This document shows, in pieces, positions 21,118-31,693 of a DNA stretch of 64,000 nucleotides. The stretch covers positions 1,364,001 to 1,428,000 of the forward strand of contig NBAY01000001.1 of NCBI GenBank assembly GCA_002794775.1, given 5' to 3'. Made by a program: the position numbers and the translations under genes. The notes under the pieces were generated by a model. That model was not told where the DNA came from and searched no databases. It was given only the letters and a program-made list of their open reading frames with translations. Numbering within the stretch: position 1 is the first letter of the stretch; each line of letters starts with the position of its first letter. This DNA comes from Porodaedalea pini (taxonomy: Eukaryota > Basidiomycota > Agaricomycetes > Hymenochaetales > Hymenochaetaceae).

Positions 21118-24100
21118 TCATCGGGGCGACTGACCAAGAAGAACAAGGGACTTCAAATCTGGATTCGCTAAAATATAACCAACCGTCTGTACAATATGTA
21201 GATGCAAACAACGTCGATGGTTTTTCCAATTACGAAGTCCCCACCAGTGTGAATAAAGATGAGGAGCGCAAACAGCTGTTCATGAGAGGAACTGGTGGAT
21301 GCCAGCTGGACCTTCTCCTGAACGTCAGACAAAGCGTAGCGGGCGAAGTGAGAGAGGTGGACGCACACGCTCTTGTCGACTCAGGGTGTACAGGATTGTG
21401 CATTGACGTGAGGTTCGTCGAATGATATGGGTTGGAAACGAAACGTTACATCCGACCCCTTGCAGTGCTCAACGCCGACGGCACGCACAACAAAGCTGGG
21501 TTGATTGAAGAATACGTCGAAGTCGAGCTCATGATCGGCCACCACGAGGAAAGGATTGTCCTTGCGGTAACATCCCTAGCGTCGTCAAACATATTCCTAG
21601 GGTACGATTGGCTTCGACGTCATAACCCTGAGGTCGACTGGAAAACGGGTTCGATTGAATTCACTCGTTGTCCAGAGGAATGTACAATCGAGGGGGAGCC
21701 GGTGGAGGACCTAGGCAAGGTAAAGGAGGTGGTGGAACAGATGAGGAGGGTGAGTGAGACGCTCTTGGACAAGGCGTCCTGGCCCACGTACCTCAATGAC
21801 TATGCCGACGTTTTCAGCGAAAAAGGCTTTGAGAAGCTGCCTGAACACCGACCCTGGGATCATGTCATCGACTTGAAGCCTGACTTCAAACCGAGCGACT
21901 GTAAGATCTACCCGCTCACGCCAACGGAGCAACAGTCACTCAAGGACTTCCTCGATGAAAACTTGAAGTCTGGTCGCATCCAATGATCGATATCACCCAT
22001 GGTGTCACCTTTCTTCTTCATTAAGAAAGCCGACAAATCGCTACGCCCGATCCAGGATTACTGTAAGCTCAATGAGGGTACGATCAAGAACAAGTATCCC
22101 CTTCCTCTCATCGACGAACTCGTCGACAAGGTCAAGAAAGCGAAGTACATCACTAAGCTTGACCTTCGCTGGGGGTACTACAATATCTGGATCCGCGAGG
22201 GTGACGAATGGAAGGCAGCGTTTCGCACGAACATGGGCCTCTTCGAACCAACGGTCATGTTCTTTGGCCTTTGCAATGCACCAGCCACGTTCCAGGCTTT
22301 TGTCAACCATATCTTCAAGGACCTGATCTATGCTAACCTGATCATCGTATACCTCGACGACATCCTAATCCTCTCAGAAACCATCGAGGAGCATATCGAC
22401 ACGTCGAGGTGCGTACTCCAGATCCTCCGAGAAAACGGCCTGTACCTGAAGCCGGAGAAGTGCAAATTCGATGCCAAAGTCGTCAAGTACCTCGGTCATA
22501 TCATTGGCAACGGTGAAATCAGGGCTGACCCGGCGAAGACGGATGCGATAGCAAACTGGCCTGTCTCACGAAACCTCAAGGAGCTGCAACAGTTCCTCGG
22601 CATGGGAAACTGGCTGAGACGGTTTATTAAGGACTACAGCAAGGTGGTCCAACCGTTGACGTCGTTAACAGGCAAGAAGGACTGGGTATGGGAGACCGAA
22701 CAGCAGGAAGCGTTCGAGGAGCTGAGATGACGTCTCTGCTCACCTCCAGTCCTAGCCATCGCCAATGACGAAGGCCCTTTCTGCGTGGAGGTGGACTCGT
22801 CAAACTTTGCACTCGGCGGCGTGTTGTTGCAGAAGCAGGAAGGAAAGTGGAGGGTGATCGCCTACAGATCAGAGGCGCTCGAACCAGCGGAACGAAACTA
22901 CGAGATCTACAACAAGGAGATGCTCGCAATCGTTTCAGCACTCAAGGAGTGGCGGCAGTACCTCCTTGGCGCTCGCCACAAGATCGAAATCTGGTCCGAC
23001 CACGCCAACCTCACCTACTTCAGGTCAGCACAGAAGCTGAGCTATTGTCAAGCTCGCTGGTGAACCGAACTCGAAGAATTCGACTTCCACCTCGAACACA
23101 AGTCGGGGAAGATGATGGGCAAGGCTGACTTGCTATCACGCAAGGCGGGCTATGATCAGGGCAAGGATGACAACGACGGTGTCGTGTTCATCAAGGACAA
23201 GTGGCTGAACCGTGGGGTAGTGCGAACATCGCGCGATGAGATGATGGAACGAGTGGGTGAAGTGCAGAGGGCGCAGGACAAATCGGAGAGGCCGACGAAC
23301 ATGACGGAAGTCGACGGGTTGTGGCAGGTGAAAGGCAAGATATATGTTCCGTCGACGATGAAGGAGGTCGTGTTACGAGAGTGCCATGACTTGGTACTTG
23401 CCGGTCATCCGGGAGCATCAAAGACAGTAGAGCTTGTCCGTCGCGATTTCTGGTGGGCATCGATGTTCTCCGATGTCCGAGCATACGTCCGAGGATGCGA
23501 CCGCTGTCAACGGACGAAAGCCTTAAGAACGTCGAGGTCGAGGCCGCTTCACCCAAACACAGTCCCTGAAGGTCCTTGGGAAATCGTCACGGTCGACCTA
23601 ATCAGAGAACTCCCAGACTCTAAGGGATACAACGCGATCTGCGTCCTTGTGGATAGGTTCTCGAAGCAGATGCATGCGGTCCCGACAATGACGAAATTGT
23701 CAGCGGAAGGTATGGCTCAGTTATACCGCGACCACGTCTTCCGTCTCCATGGCCTACCAAAGAAGATCATCCACGACCGAGGCACGCAGTTCAATGCGTC
23801 GATGATGAAGGAGCTGTACAATCTCCTGCACATCGAAGGCAACCCGTCAACCGCATACCACCCACAAACAGATGGTCAGATGGAACGTGTCAACCAAGAG
23901 CTCGAACAGTATCTCCGACTCTTCGTTAACCATCAGCAATCAGACTGGAAAGACTGGCTCCCTCTCGCAGAGTTCGCTTACAATAACTGCGAACACTTGG
24001 CGACGAAAATGTCACCCTTCTACACGAATACCAGACGTCACCCTAAGAGCTTCGACACCGTACGAACTTCCTCTGCTAACATGTCAGCGGAAGAATTCGC

Positions 24101-24650
24101 GAAGCACATCAAGGAGACTCATTGTGTAGCAAAGGACAATCTGGTCAAGGCGGCAGAGGACATGAAGCGCTACCACGACCGGACAGCAGGGGCTTCAGTG
24201 GAGTACAAGGCTGGAGACAAGATTTTCCTCGATGGGCGAAACATCAGCACAGACTCGCCGACGAAGAAGCTAGCGGACAAGTGGTATGGTCCCTTCGAGA
24301 TCGTCGACAAGGTGGGAGCGAGCGCGTACAAGCTCAAGCTCCCAAAGCGATGGAAAAAGGTCCACCCGGTCTTCAATGAGGCCCTGCTAAAACCCGCAGT
24401 TGAACCGTCCTTCGAAAGTCAGAAACAACCACCGCCGCCGCCACCTGACATCATCGACAACGAGGAAGAGTACGAGATCGAGGAAGTCATAGACTCACGT
24501 CTGCACCGAGGGAAGCTACAATACCTTGTCAAGTGGGTCGGCTACAACGAACTGACGTGGCAGCCCGATGAAAGGAAATTTTCGCACATTCGGAAACGTC
24601 GATCAAGGCAGATCATCGTCAATCATACACGTGATTACGTGGCCACCTGA
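21072..24650 (+). pseudogene. pol: Gypsy pol: protease, RT, RNase H, integrase, chromodomain
   Basis: One frame, -1 relative to gag, runs from 21072 to 24650. It is broken only by TGA codons at 21423, 21984, 22728 and 23061. Domains in order are: protease (ALVDSGCTG); RT (PLPLIDELVDK, YLDDILILS); RNase H (VEVDSSNFALGGVLLQK, WSDHANLTYF); and integrase. The integrase has an HHCC zinc domain, H-DLVLAGH...CDRCQRTK, and a DDE core with VDLIRELP, IHDRGTQF and ERVNQELEQYL. GPY/F-like YGPFEIV and a chromodomain (EYEIEEVIDSRLHRGKLQYL, KWVGYNELTW) complete it. Chromodomains guide integration to marked chromatin. Every stop can be explained by CGA-to-TGA, and SYCQARW has Cys where Arg is usual (CGT-to-TGT). 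The frame ends unusually after the chromodomain. Confidence 0.92.
21093..21099 (+). promoter_or_regulatory. Candidate -1 ribosomal frameshift heptamer GGGTTTT
   Basis: G GGT TTT lies in the gag frame inside the 46-nt gag/pol overlap (pol opens at 21072, gag stops at 21117). It has the X-XXY-YYZ form required for -1 slippage, and the shifted frame enters pol. The fit is positional; no downstream pseudoknot was tested. Confidence 0.5.
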
Positions 24651-24653
24651 TCT

Positions 24654-24686
24654 TGACGGATACTTGCCCAGGCAAAAATCCGTCAG
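24654..24686 (+). repeat. Short hairpin between pol and the accessory ORF
   Basis: TGACGGAT and ATCCGTCA pair around an inner TTGCC/GGCAA stem just after the pol stop. It could act as a terminator, translational element or insertion footprint; the sequence does not decide. Confidence 0.5.
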
Positions 24687-24719
24687 TCACAGACACGCTA
24701 CACCATCACATCTTGTGAC

Positions 24720-25367
24720 ATGGCACACAAACGTCAAGAAAGCAAAGGACAACCAATGGAGGTTGATCCCCAATGCACCAAGTGCATGCTACTACAGAAC
24801 GTAGCACAGAAGGTCCCAGAACTCCTGAAGACAATAGGATTAATGGACCAGGACGTCACATTACGAGCACACAAGTGGGAAGGCCAATCCCCATACTTTG
24901 AAACAGGACAGGCAATCTACTACCGAGATGCCAAGACATATAAAGTCCACATCAATAAAGAAGAACGTGGCATGGAAAACTACAAATGGGATACAGTCAT
25001 CCAATACAATAAGGAGCTGCATGAAGAATGCAGGAACTGCAAGATGATGATACGAATACCTACCCCGAGTCCAGTACAAGGGAATGACATACCGATACAC
25101 ATAACGACAGCACTCAAGCACTGTTGGGCATACCTCAGGGACATAAAGCATCAAGGCACGATTACGCTATACGAATTTGAACACGTGTCAGGAAGACGAA
25201 CATTCAAGATCACTCTAGCCTTAGGAGTGCATGACCCACCATTCACAATGGAGACATGTCTCGGCGGAGCAGCCCTATCACCGAGTGGACCTGACACTGA
25301 ATGGCGATCCAAGAATAACCCATGGGTCCACATGGTTATCCCCAATGGATTTGAATGGGAGGAATGA
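24720..25367 (+). CDS. Accessory ORF of the gypsy element, 215 aa, unknown
   Basis: An intact 215-codon ORF starts 70 bp after pol. It has a CTKC pair near the N-terminus and a CRNC pair mid-protein (possible zinc ligands, too far apart to call), a mixed polar core and no transmembrane segment. It shows none of the CGA-to-TGA stops that hit gag and pol. Standard Ty3/gypsy elements have no gene here; exceptions carry env-like or captured genes, which this does not resemble. I do not recognise the family. The element or a nested insertion could encode it. Confidence 0.55.
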   Translation: MAHKRQESKGQPMEVDPQCTKCMLLQNVAQKVPELLKTIGLMDQDVTLRAHKWEGQSPYFETGQAIYYRDAKTYKVHINKEERGMENYKWDTVIQYNKELHEECRNCKMMIRIPTPSPVQGNDIPIHITTALKHCWAYLRDIKHQGTITLYEFEHVSGRRTFKITLALGVHDPPFTMETCLGGAALSPSGPDTEWRSKNNPWVHMVIPNGFEWEE

Positions 25368-26304
25368 ACACCCGAGTGCAGCAACATCACCCGATAAGCT
25401 ATGCAGTGCCACAACCGAGGAAGACGCTTCGAGAAGCAGGGAAGTAAAGCCCTGATATAGAAGCACACGGGAGAAGCAGGAAGTTAATTAAACTGAAGCA
25501 TGTGGAGAACGTGGGAGCCCGACTACCGAATCAGTGATGTACTCACCCAAGCGCGTGGGTCATGACATCACGTGACTCACACCGCAGTCTAAATTGCAGA
25601 ATGCAAGAAGGCCATTGGATGGGATACATGTGCACACATCCCCACCGCAGCAGCCAAGTGCTGCGGCCACCTGAAACATAGGAAGGAGACGGAAGGGCAT
25701 CTGGTTGGACAGAATGTAAAGAAATTAGAAATTCAGTAGGCTATATAAGGCCGAGTAACTAGCACCCCAGATCCCCATTCTCTATCGCTTTTAATTTCAA
25801 GGTTTTCAGAAGGTTACAGAACACTGCTACTTCTTACCCATCTATAACTACCACTGTGTAATATCCTCCTTGGTTGAATAACGAGTCTGCCCCATACTGG
25901 GTTGAGGATTTGTCCCAAGTTGAATAAGGATTGACTCTGATTGAGTAGACCCTCGGCTACGCCACGCTTAGAAGGTTCCTCTCATTGTCCACAGAACCAA
26001 GTCTGGTTGAGTGCATCTCGGCTACGCCAAGCCTTGCAGTTTGCCTCCTAGACAACATCGCAGCATAACCGAACGTCTCTCGACCCTCTAGGGCATTACC
26101 TCCCCTATCTGCTGTAACTAAGTGCTTTCAATACCAACCTCAGGTTTCACCTGATAAGGGCAGCGAAGGAGAAGCTGGTTACGGGACCGGTCGAAGATAA
26201 GTAAAGTCGTCTCAGTAATACACCACTCAGAGGACTATACAGTCCGGAAGGCAACACCTTCGTGGTTAAAGAATTGGAATATTCGCCCGACCCTAACACC
26301 CGAG
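25368..26304 (+). other. Noncoding stretch of the gypsy 3' region
   Basis: No coding block is convincing. CTATATAAGGCC near 25741 looks like a TATA box unrelated to either LTR. Two similar pieces with CTCGGCTACGCCA(C/A)GC occur near 25950 and 26010. The segment may be part of an insertion between the chromodomain and the pol tail. Confidence 0.5.
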
Positions 26305-26478
26305 ATGGACTTTGGTGAGAACGCAAAGGAGGCAATCGCTGAATTCTATCGAAAACACCCCGGCGCACCTCGAAAACTCAAAATTCCTCGCCAACGACTT
26401 CGCCCATGCTTCATTGACACTGAGTCAGATGACCACGATCTTGGTTGGTCGGGACGCCCAACCTTGAGGGGGGGGTAA
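26305..26478 (+). CDS. Displaced pol C-terminal-tail-like ORF
   Basis: 57 codons: NAKEAIAEFYRKHPGAPRKL resembles the tail that normally follows the chromodomain directly in fungal chromoviruses, and GWSGRPTLRGG then runs through the polypurine tract. The TAA stop abuts the 3' LTR. It is about 1.7 kb from the chromodomain. A separate small gene, or a spliced last exon, is possible. Confidence 0.45.
   Translation: MDFGENAKEAIAEFYRKHPGAPRKLKIPRQRLRPCFIDTESDDHDLGWSGRPTLRGG
26466..26475 (+). other. Polypurine tract
   Basis: GAGGGGGGGG, three bases before the 3' LTR, is the expected plus-strand primer for reverse transcription. Confidence 0.85.
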
Positions 26479-26902
26479 TGTCAGAACTCGAACTTTCACC
26501 CTTTCTTTATTTCCCCTTTCCCTTTTCCTTTCCTTTTAACTGCTCTTTCTTATTATCTTTAATCATCTTTCCAATCACTTCCCACACTCCCTTCACATGA
26601 CCTTCATTCGTTCCATTCCCATGTGTTATGTAATGTTAGGTAATATAGTCTCACGGTCGTCACTATATAAGGTCTCAGGAATTGCATGAACTCCTTGTTC
26701 TGCTTTTCCTCTTACCTCCGCGACGACCTAGGTGAGACTCATCCCCCTTGTATTAGTTTAGACTTGTATTAATCCTCTTACCTCCGCAACGACCTAGCCT
26801 GAGTAAGCGTGTCCTGAGTCTACACTCGAGTATAGCACGTCCCAGACGACAGTCAGCCGAGGCCTGCCCAGTCCGAGTCGTCTCCCGGACTCCCACCTAA
26901 CA
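26479..26902 (+). repeat. 3' LTR of the gypsy element
   Basis: 424 bp, same ends as the 5' LTR. It differs at four sites: ACGCG versus ATGTG (two changes), CA versus CG, and TG versus CG. It is followed by target duplication GCGTC (26903-26907). Confidence 0.95.
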
Positions 26903-28527
26903 GCGTCGGGTAGAAGGTTATGGGTTTCGAAAAAGGGTTGTAAGAAGTTAAAAAGAATGCGTTCAAAAAGTTTGCCGATAGTGTCAACCAAGGTAATGGG
27001 GTGGTACGCTCGAGGGACCGAAAAGTCAGAATGTTTGGGTTTAGGGATAAAGGTGACGAGTGAAGTTTTGAAAGGAAGAGGAAAATGGCCTATTTGGAGG
27101 CACAACGAAAAAAGATCGATGAAAAACTGTCCGCGATGTTTGACGAGTAGCGCAAGGTGTTTATATGAGATGTGATTGTTACCAGGGCTGGTTTCTTGGT
27201 CGATACCTCGGAGCGCATCGTGAATGTCACTCATCGTAATGGGTCTGAAATCGCAGAGGGCTGGGAGCAGGATGACATCCGATGTAGACGTTAAAGGAGG
27301 GAAAAATGTTTCACGGAAAAGGGACACTTTGTCATCTTCGGTAAGTGTGAAAGAGCCATTGGCCATACGCAATGCCCCAATAGGGGAGCGACGGCGAGCG
27401 GTGCCCAGATATTGATTGCGCCAGACAGATCGAGCATCCGATTGCTGGATGCGCACACCAAAAAAGGCATTTTTGGCACGGGTAATTTCGATGTCAAGGC
27501 ATTTTCGCGAATCAGGTTGGGGGTTGCGGCAGTGCATGCAGTATAGTTCCAAACACTTTTCGGACCACCAAGTATTGGGGCCGAAATATGAGCGCGGTTT
27601 TTGTTTGTGAAGGAAGGTCATAGCGAAATCAGAAAAGGAAGTTTGAAAAGAAAAAAGGAGGTCATCCAGCGCCTTGGGAGTGTGAATGTCTGTTAAAGAA
27701 AAGGGGAAGGAATTAGAATTGCAAAATTCTGCGACGAACGCAGGTAGGTCTTGGGAATGAATTGAACAAAGGGCAGGTTGGGAAGGGGAAGAAATAATAT
27801 CCAAATTGAATGAAAAGAGGAGTGGCTGATGATCTGAAGAAATGTCAAAAGAATGATTCAAAATGGACGTGTGGTCAAGAAGGAAAGGGGAAAAGTCTTC
27901 CGAAGCAATAACAAGATCGATAATGGTTTTAGCGTTATTGGAACGATTGAAATAAGTGTGTTGGTTCGGGGGATTACAAACAACTAGATCATTCTCGTTG
28001 ATCCAGTCGACGAGAGCGCTGGATTTCGAAAATTCAGCCGATTGGGCCAGAAAAGACCAAAGGTCTGAATGTCAGTTGAAGTCCCCTGTGAAAATATTCG
28101 AAGGGAGTCGAAGTGAAGGGAGAGGATTTTCGAATTCATGGATGCTGGGGGAATTATAAACGTTCCAAAGTAACAGAGGGGATAGGTCTCCCCGAGAAAT
28201 GGAGATGACGCAGATATTTGGAGAAGGGGGGTCGGAATTATATAGAGAGACACGATGAATGATGCGAGGGTGTACCAGGGTACAACAACGCGGTTTTGCT
28301 GAAGGAGAAGGTTTGAAAATAGAATAGGGAGCGGAATTGCGAATTTGAAAAACTTGAGAGCCCGCAGGAGAAGTTTTGGAAGGGATAATCAACGATATGG
28401 TTGGGATCTCTTGGAAACAAATAATGTCAGGGGTGAAATCTGTGGACGAAAAGGAGCGTAAAAGATAATCAAAGGTGGGCTCTGAATTGCGAAGATTAAG
28501 AGAAAAGATGGAAATATTGTCAGTCAT
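26903..28527 (-). pseudogene. LINE ORF2, 5' half: endonuclease and RT N-terminus
   Basis: On the minus strand from ATG 28527, the apurinic-type endonuclease starts with ISIFSLNLRNSEPTFDYLL, then IICFQEIP (catalytic Glu) and LPSNIFTGDFN. A TGA follows at about 28074, then the same frame resumes with HSDLWSFLAQS and STIDLV/ISSDHQPLLFSFN, the usual catalytic end. The linker and RT start follow (ALRGIDQETSPGNNHISYKH, TSLVTFIPKPKHSDFSVPRA, YHPITLVDTIGKLFERIL) until the gypsy target site. The TGA follows GDFN where a basic residue is usual, again fitting CGA-to-TGA. ORF2 starts 5 nt after the ORF1 stop, suggesting termination-reinitiation. Confidence 0.85.
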
Positions 28528-28532
28528 AAGAA

Positions 28533-30770
28533 TTAAAAGGGGGATCGATAATTACGACGAGCTGGACACTCGGGTGACCTGGCACTATGGTTGCCCTGGC
28601 AATTAATGCAATGGGCAAAATGATCACATTGAAGGTTGTTAGACACTGTGCATAGAGTGCATTTAGCGACATGAACAGCCGTCTGGTGCAGTTCAGAGCA
28701 GATCGCGCAGCATGCGACTGAGCGACATTTTGTGGCAGGGTGACCCAGGCGATGGCAGTTATTGCATTGGTTGATAGTTGGCCAGGCTTTCATCTCTTCG
28801 AGACGGTGTATGACCCCAAAAACGGGGACCGATCTGTTGTTATGAAGGAAGAAATGATCGAAACAGAGTCTGGAGTTGTCCTTGAGGACCACTGAAACAT
28901 TACAGTAATCGCGCTGGTTGAGTCGTTCGATGGATGACATGAAGCGGGGTGGGAACATAAATTCATGGCCTTCGAATTGCGGGAGCGCTGATATCTCCTC
29001 GATCAAATCTTTTTCTGAATAGATGAGATTGGTGTCCTTGTTGTAAACTGGGACGCCGGGGATAACCATTTTGAACTGGGGCGAAGGTGTAAAAGCCTTA
29101 GCACCAGAAATATTAATGATTCGGTTGAGTTGGGTAATGAGAGCGCTGTGCTGGGTATCAAAGTCAGAGCGAATGTTAGTGAAGGCGATAAGGAGATTGC
29201 TGTTCGATGTGTATTCAACATTCAGAATGACGAGATGTTTAAAGAGTGGATTGCCCTTAAGGCCGGCGCGAACTGCATTTTTAACCGAAAGAGTGGACGG
29301 GCGGACCACAAGGTCACCCGGGAGCGAGAAGAAAATTTGGCGAACATTGCGAACTCGAGTATTAACTGATCCATTAGATCGGTTGATAGGAACCATTGAG
29401 ACTTCCCCTTGAGGGTTCTGCTCAGTAACTCGGACTACCTTGGTCGGGATAGCCTTGGGTTTCTTCTGGGCAACCTTAGCGTAAGACACGGTGGTGAAAC
29501 CGTCCTGATCAGTGCCAGTGGATTCGACCGGCGGATAGTAAATTTTCGTTTGAGATCCACGGGGAGCGTTATGCTCAGAGTGGGTGAAACCATCAGGTGC
29601 AATGATGGTGCCCTCCGAAGTCATGCGATATCCAGAACCCGGAATACGAGTTTTGGCAATAGTGGCAGCGTATTCGGTTTTCCCATTTTTTGGTGTTTGG
29701 ACGCGTTGCTTGACGATTGGGGCCGGGGGTGGGAACCTGGGATCATGGACGAAATGAACTCCAATAGGGTCGGAAAGAATTTTATTCTGTTTGTTAGTGT
29801 TAGTATTGTTGGAAACGGATGGCCGAACGGTGGAAGCCGGGACGTCTGCGAGCTGTTTTTCAATGATGTTAGTTTTTTCCGAAATAGATGTTACAACGGC
29901 CGAAAGATGTTGAATAGACCTAGACATAGCATGCATGGTGTCAGTGATTTCCTGGTCACGAATAGTCTGACTGTTAACATCAATGTTTTCAAAAACATGT
30001 TTAAAAGACGGGGAGTGGATGTGATATGTAGAATGAAACGCTTCCAGGCCCTCATTAGCCGAGTTCGCGAGGGTGGTCTCGTCGTCGAAAGTGTTGGATT
30101 TGTTGATCCAAGATACCAAATTAGAGCCGATGTTGGCGAGGATAGACCCGGCACGAGCAGGATCGTTGTACCAGGGCTTGTCGGACGTCCACGAGGGTTG
30201 GGAAATGAGCGTGTTAATCATGTTGACCGTGTCCTTAGTAAGCTCAGAGAAGGAAAGGTTGACTTTTTCGGCGATGGCCGGATCGTCCCGTTCATCGATA
30301 TCAATCATGTCGTTGTCGACCTGAGGGGCCTGGCTTTGGAATCCGTCCGGGATGTACAGATCGTCATCCTCCATAGCATCGTTATCAATACGGGCGGAGG
30401 GCGGGAGAGACCTATGTTCTTCCTCGGAGTTCGAACGTTTAAGTGTGTTCTGCGACTCGATATCAGGAGTGGGGGGAAGGTCCCCTTGTTTACGAAGTTT
30501 GGCGGCATGTTCGTCCGCCTCGACATCAGGAGACCAATTCGCGCGATTCACTTGTACTTGTCGACAAACGGACTCGTTGTGGTTGTAGGTCTTGTCGCGA
30601 CCACAAACGTCACATAACTTGGCGGTCCCGCTAACACACTGGCGACTGTGATAGGGGAGATCCTGTTTACACTCCTCACACTTGGTGGGGTCCTTGGGAT
30701 TGACAAGGGAACGAAAAGACTTTGTCTTGTGCAGAGAGGCTTTTGCTTTGGTCAACATGCTGTTGTCCAT
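28533..30770 (-). CDS. LINE ORF1 protein (gag-like, zinc knuckles), intact
   Basis: About 745 aa if started at MDNSMLTKAK (30770); an upstream ATG at 30881 would extend it into the flank. The N-terminus carries a Cys-pair zinc-like region (CEECKQDL, LCDVCGRDKTYNHNESVC). A long acidic and coiled, Ser/Asn-rich middle follows, then an RRM-like stretch, and the C-terminus has knuckles CNNCHRLGHPATKC, CCAICSELH and CINCQGNHSARSPEC. Such ORF1 proteins bind LINE RNA. Unlike ORF2 it has no stop. A 402-codon ORF on the opposite strand is its shadow. The LINE 5' end lies between about 30770 and the MsrA start at 30936, so LINE and MsrA are divergent with a very short gap. Confidence 0.8.
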   Translation of the reverse strand: MDNSMLTKAKASLHKTKSFRSLVNPKDPTKCEECKQDLPYHSRQCVSGTAKLCDVCGRDKTYNHNESVCRQVQVNRANWSPDVEADEHAAKLRKQGDLPPTPDIESQNTLKRSNSEEEHRSLPPSARIDNDAMEDDDLYIPDGFQSQAPQVDNDMIDIDERDDPAIAEKVNLSFSELTKDTVNMINTLISQPSWTSDKPWYNDPARAGSILANIGSNLVSWINKSNTFDDETTLANSANEGLEAFHSTYHIHSPSFKHVFENIDVNSQTIRDQEITDTMHAMSRSIQHLSAVVTSISEKTNIIEKQLADVPASTVRPSVSNNTNTNKQNKILSDPIGVHFVHDPRFPPPAPIVKQRVQTPKNGKTEYAATIAKTRIPGSGYRMTSEGTIIAPDGFTHSEHNAPRGSQTKIYYPPVESTGTDQDGFTTVSYAKVAQKKPKAIPTKVVRVTEQNPQGEVSMVPINRSNGSVNTRVRNVRQIFFSLPGDLVVRPSTLSVKNAVRAGLKGNPLFKHLVILNVEYTSNSNLLIAFTNIRSDFDTQHSALITQLNRIINISGAKAFTPSPQFKMVIPGVPVYNKDTNLIYSEKDLIEEISALPQFEGHEFMFPPRFMSSIERLNQRDYCNVSVVLKDNSRLCFDHFFLHNNRSVPVFGVIHRLEEMKAWPTINQCNNCHRLGHPATKCRSVACCAICSELHQTAVHVAKCTLCTVSNNLQCDHFAHCINCQGNHSARSPECPARRNYRSPF

Positions 30771-30935
30771 AGCGGAGAAAGGATACGAGTAAGGCTGTAG
30801 ATTGATTTTCCCACGATGTACGATGATGATGGTAGGAAGAAAAGTGACTACTTCCTCATTTCGCGACGCTACCACGATCATGATGCGTGACTGTGAGCAC
30901 GACTCTTGACGACAAACGGTTACACGCTTGACTGT

Positions 30936-31693
30936 ATGCTAGGACGACTGAACGCCCTGCGCCTCTCTCTTTTTGCAACCGTTCCCGCCTTCTCACAACA
31001 GAAATCTCAGACCCCAAACCAGTTGGCCCGCGCAATGGCTTCGCATACAGGCCCGACGGAGACTGCGACTTTTGCCTCCGGGTGCTTCTGGGGAACAGAG
31101 CACATCTTTTTGAAGAAGTACCCACCTGCAGAGGGGAGTGGGGTTCTGCGCACGCGTGTTGGGTATACTGGCGGGCACGACGATGCGGCGAATCCGAGCT
31201 ACCGTGAGGTGTGCACTGGGAGCACCGGCCATGCGGAGGCCGTGCGCATCGAGTTCGATCCCGCGAAGCTTTCGTATGGGGAACTTGTCGGTACGTTGGC
31301 GCCTGGTAGCCACTACCTATTTGGCTGACAACAGAATCATGGATGCTTGTTAAGAATACTTCTACCGCACGCACGATCCTACTACGGTAGACAGACAGGG
31401 ACCTGACACCGGCTCGCGTATGTTTCATCTTCTAGTTGATTTACGAGGCACTTACTTACCAACCGCACTCAGAGTACCGCTCTGCCATTTTCTATCACTC
31501 GCCCGAGCAAAAGAGCATCGCGGAGCAGGTCACTCAGGACGTGCAGAAGTTGCACTTCGACAAGCGGGGTGCAAAAATCGTCACATCTATCGAGCCCGCA
31601 GGAAAGTGGTATGATGCAGAGGACTATCACCAGGAGTATTTGTTCAATAACCCGAGCGGATACCAGTGTCCGACGCACAGAGAGCACTGGTGA
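30936..31693 (+). CDS. msrA: Peptide methionine sulfoxide reductase A
   Basis: Exons 30936-31290, 31355-31417 and 31473-31693 give 212 aa. MsrA reduces the S-epimer of methionine sulfoxide in proteins with thioredoxin. The catalytic motif [13 protein letters not shown] is present, followed by [31 protein letters not shown] and the conserved tail [20 protein letters not shown]. The first 33 residues ([20 protein letters not shown]) are basic, hydroxylated and lack acids, like a mitochondrial presequence; Met34 (31035) could start a cytosolic form. The LINE ends less than 170 bp upstream, so the native promoter was probably displaced or shortened. Confidence 0.95.

Larger units (their letters stand above)
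18892..26902 (+). mobile_element. Ty3/gypsy chromovirus (Tf1/sushi-like), full length
   Basis: The 8,011-bp element has identical-length 424-bp LTRs (TGTCAG...CTAACA) and a 5-bp target duplication GCGTC (18887-18891 and 26903-26907). It contains gag, protease, RT, RNase H, integrase and chromodomain in Ty3/gypsy order, a self-complementary primer site and a polypurine tract. It inserted into a LINE RT gene in the opposite orientation. LTRs differ at only four sites, all CpG versus TpG/CpA, so insertion is recent. Five in-frame TGA codons break gag and pol, so this copy cannot be autonomous as read. Confidence 0.95.

Noticed and set aside
29409..30617. 402-codon plus-strand ORF
   Set aside because: It is exactly antisense to LINE ORF1, which has zinc knuckles and family layout; the plus-strand frame has no motif and is a codon-bias shadow.
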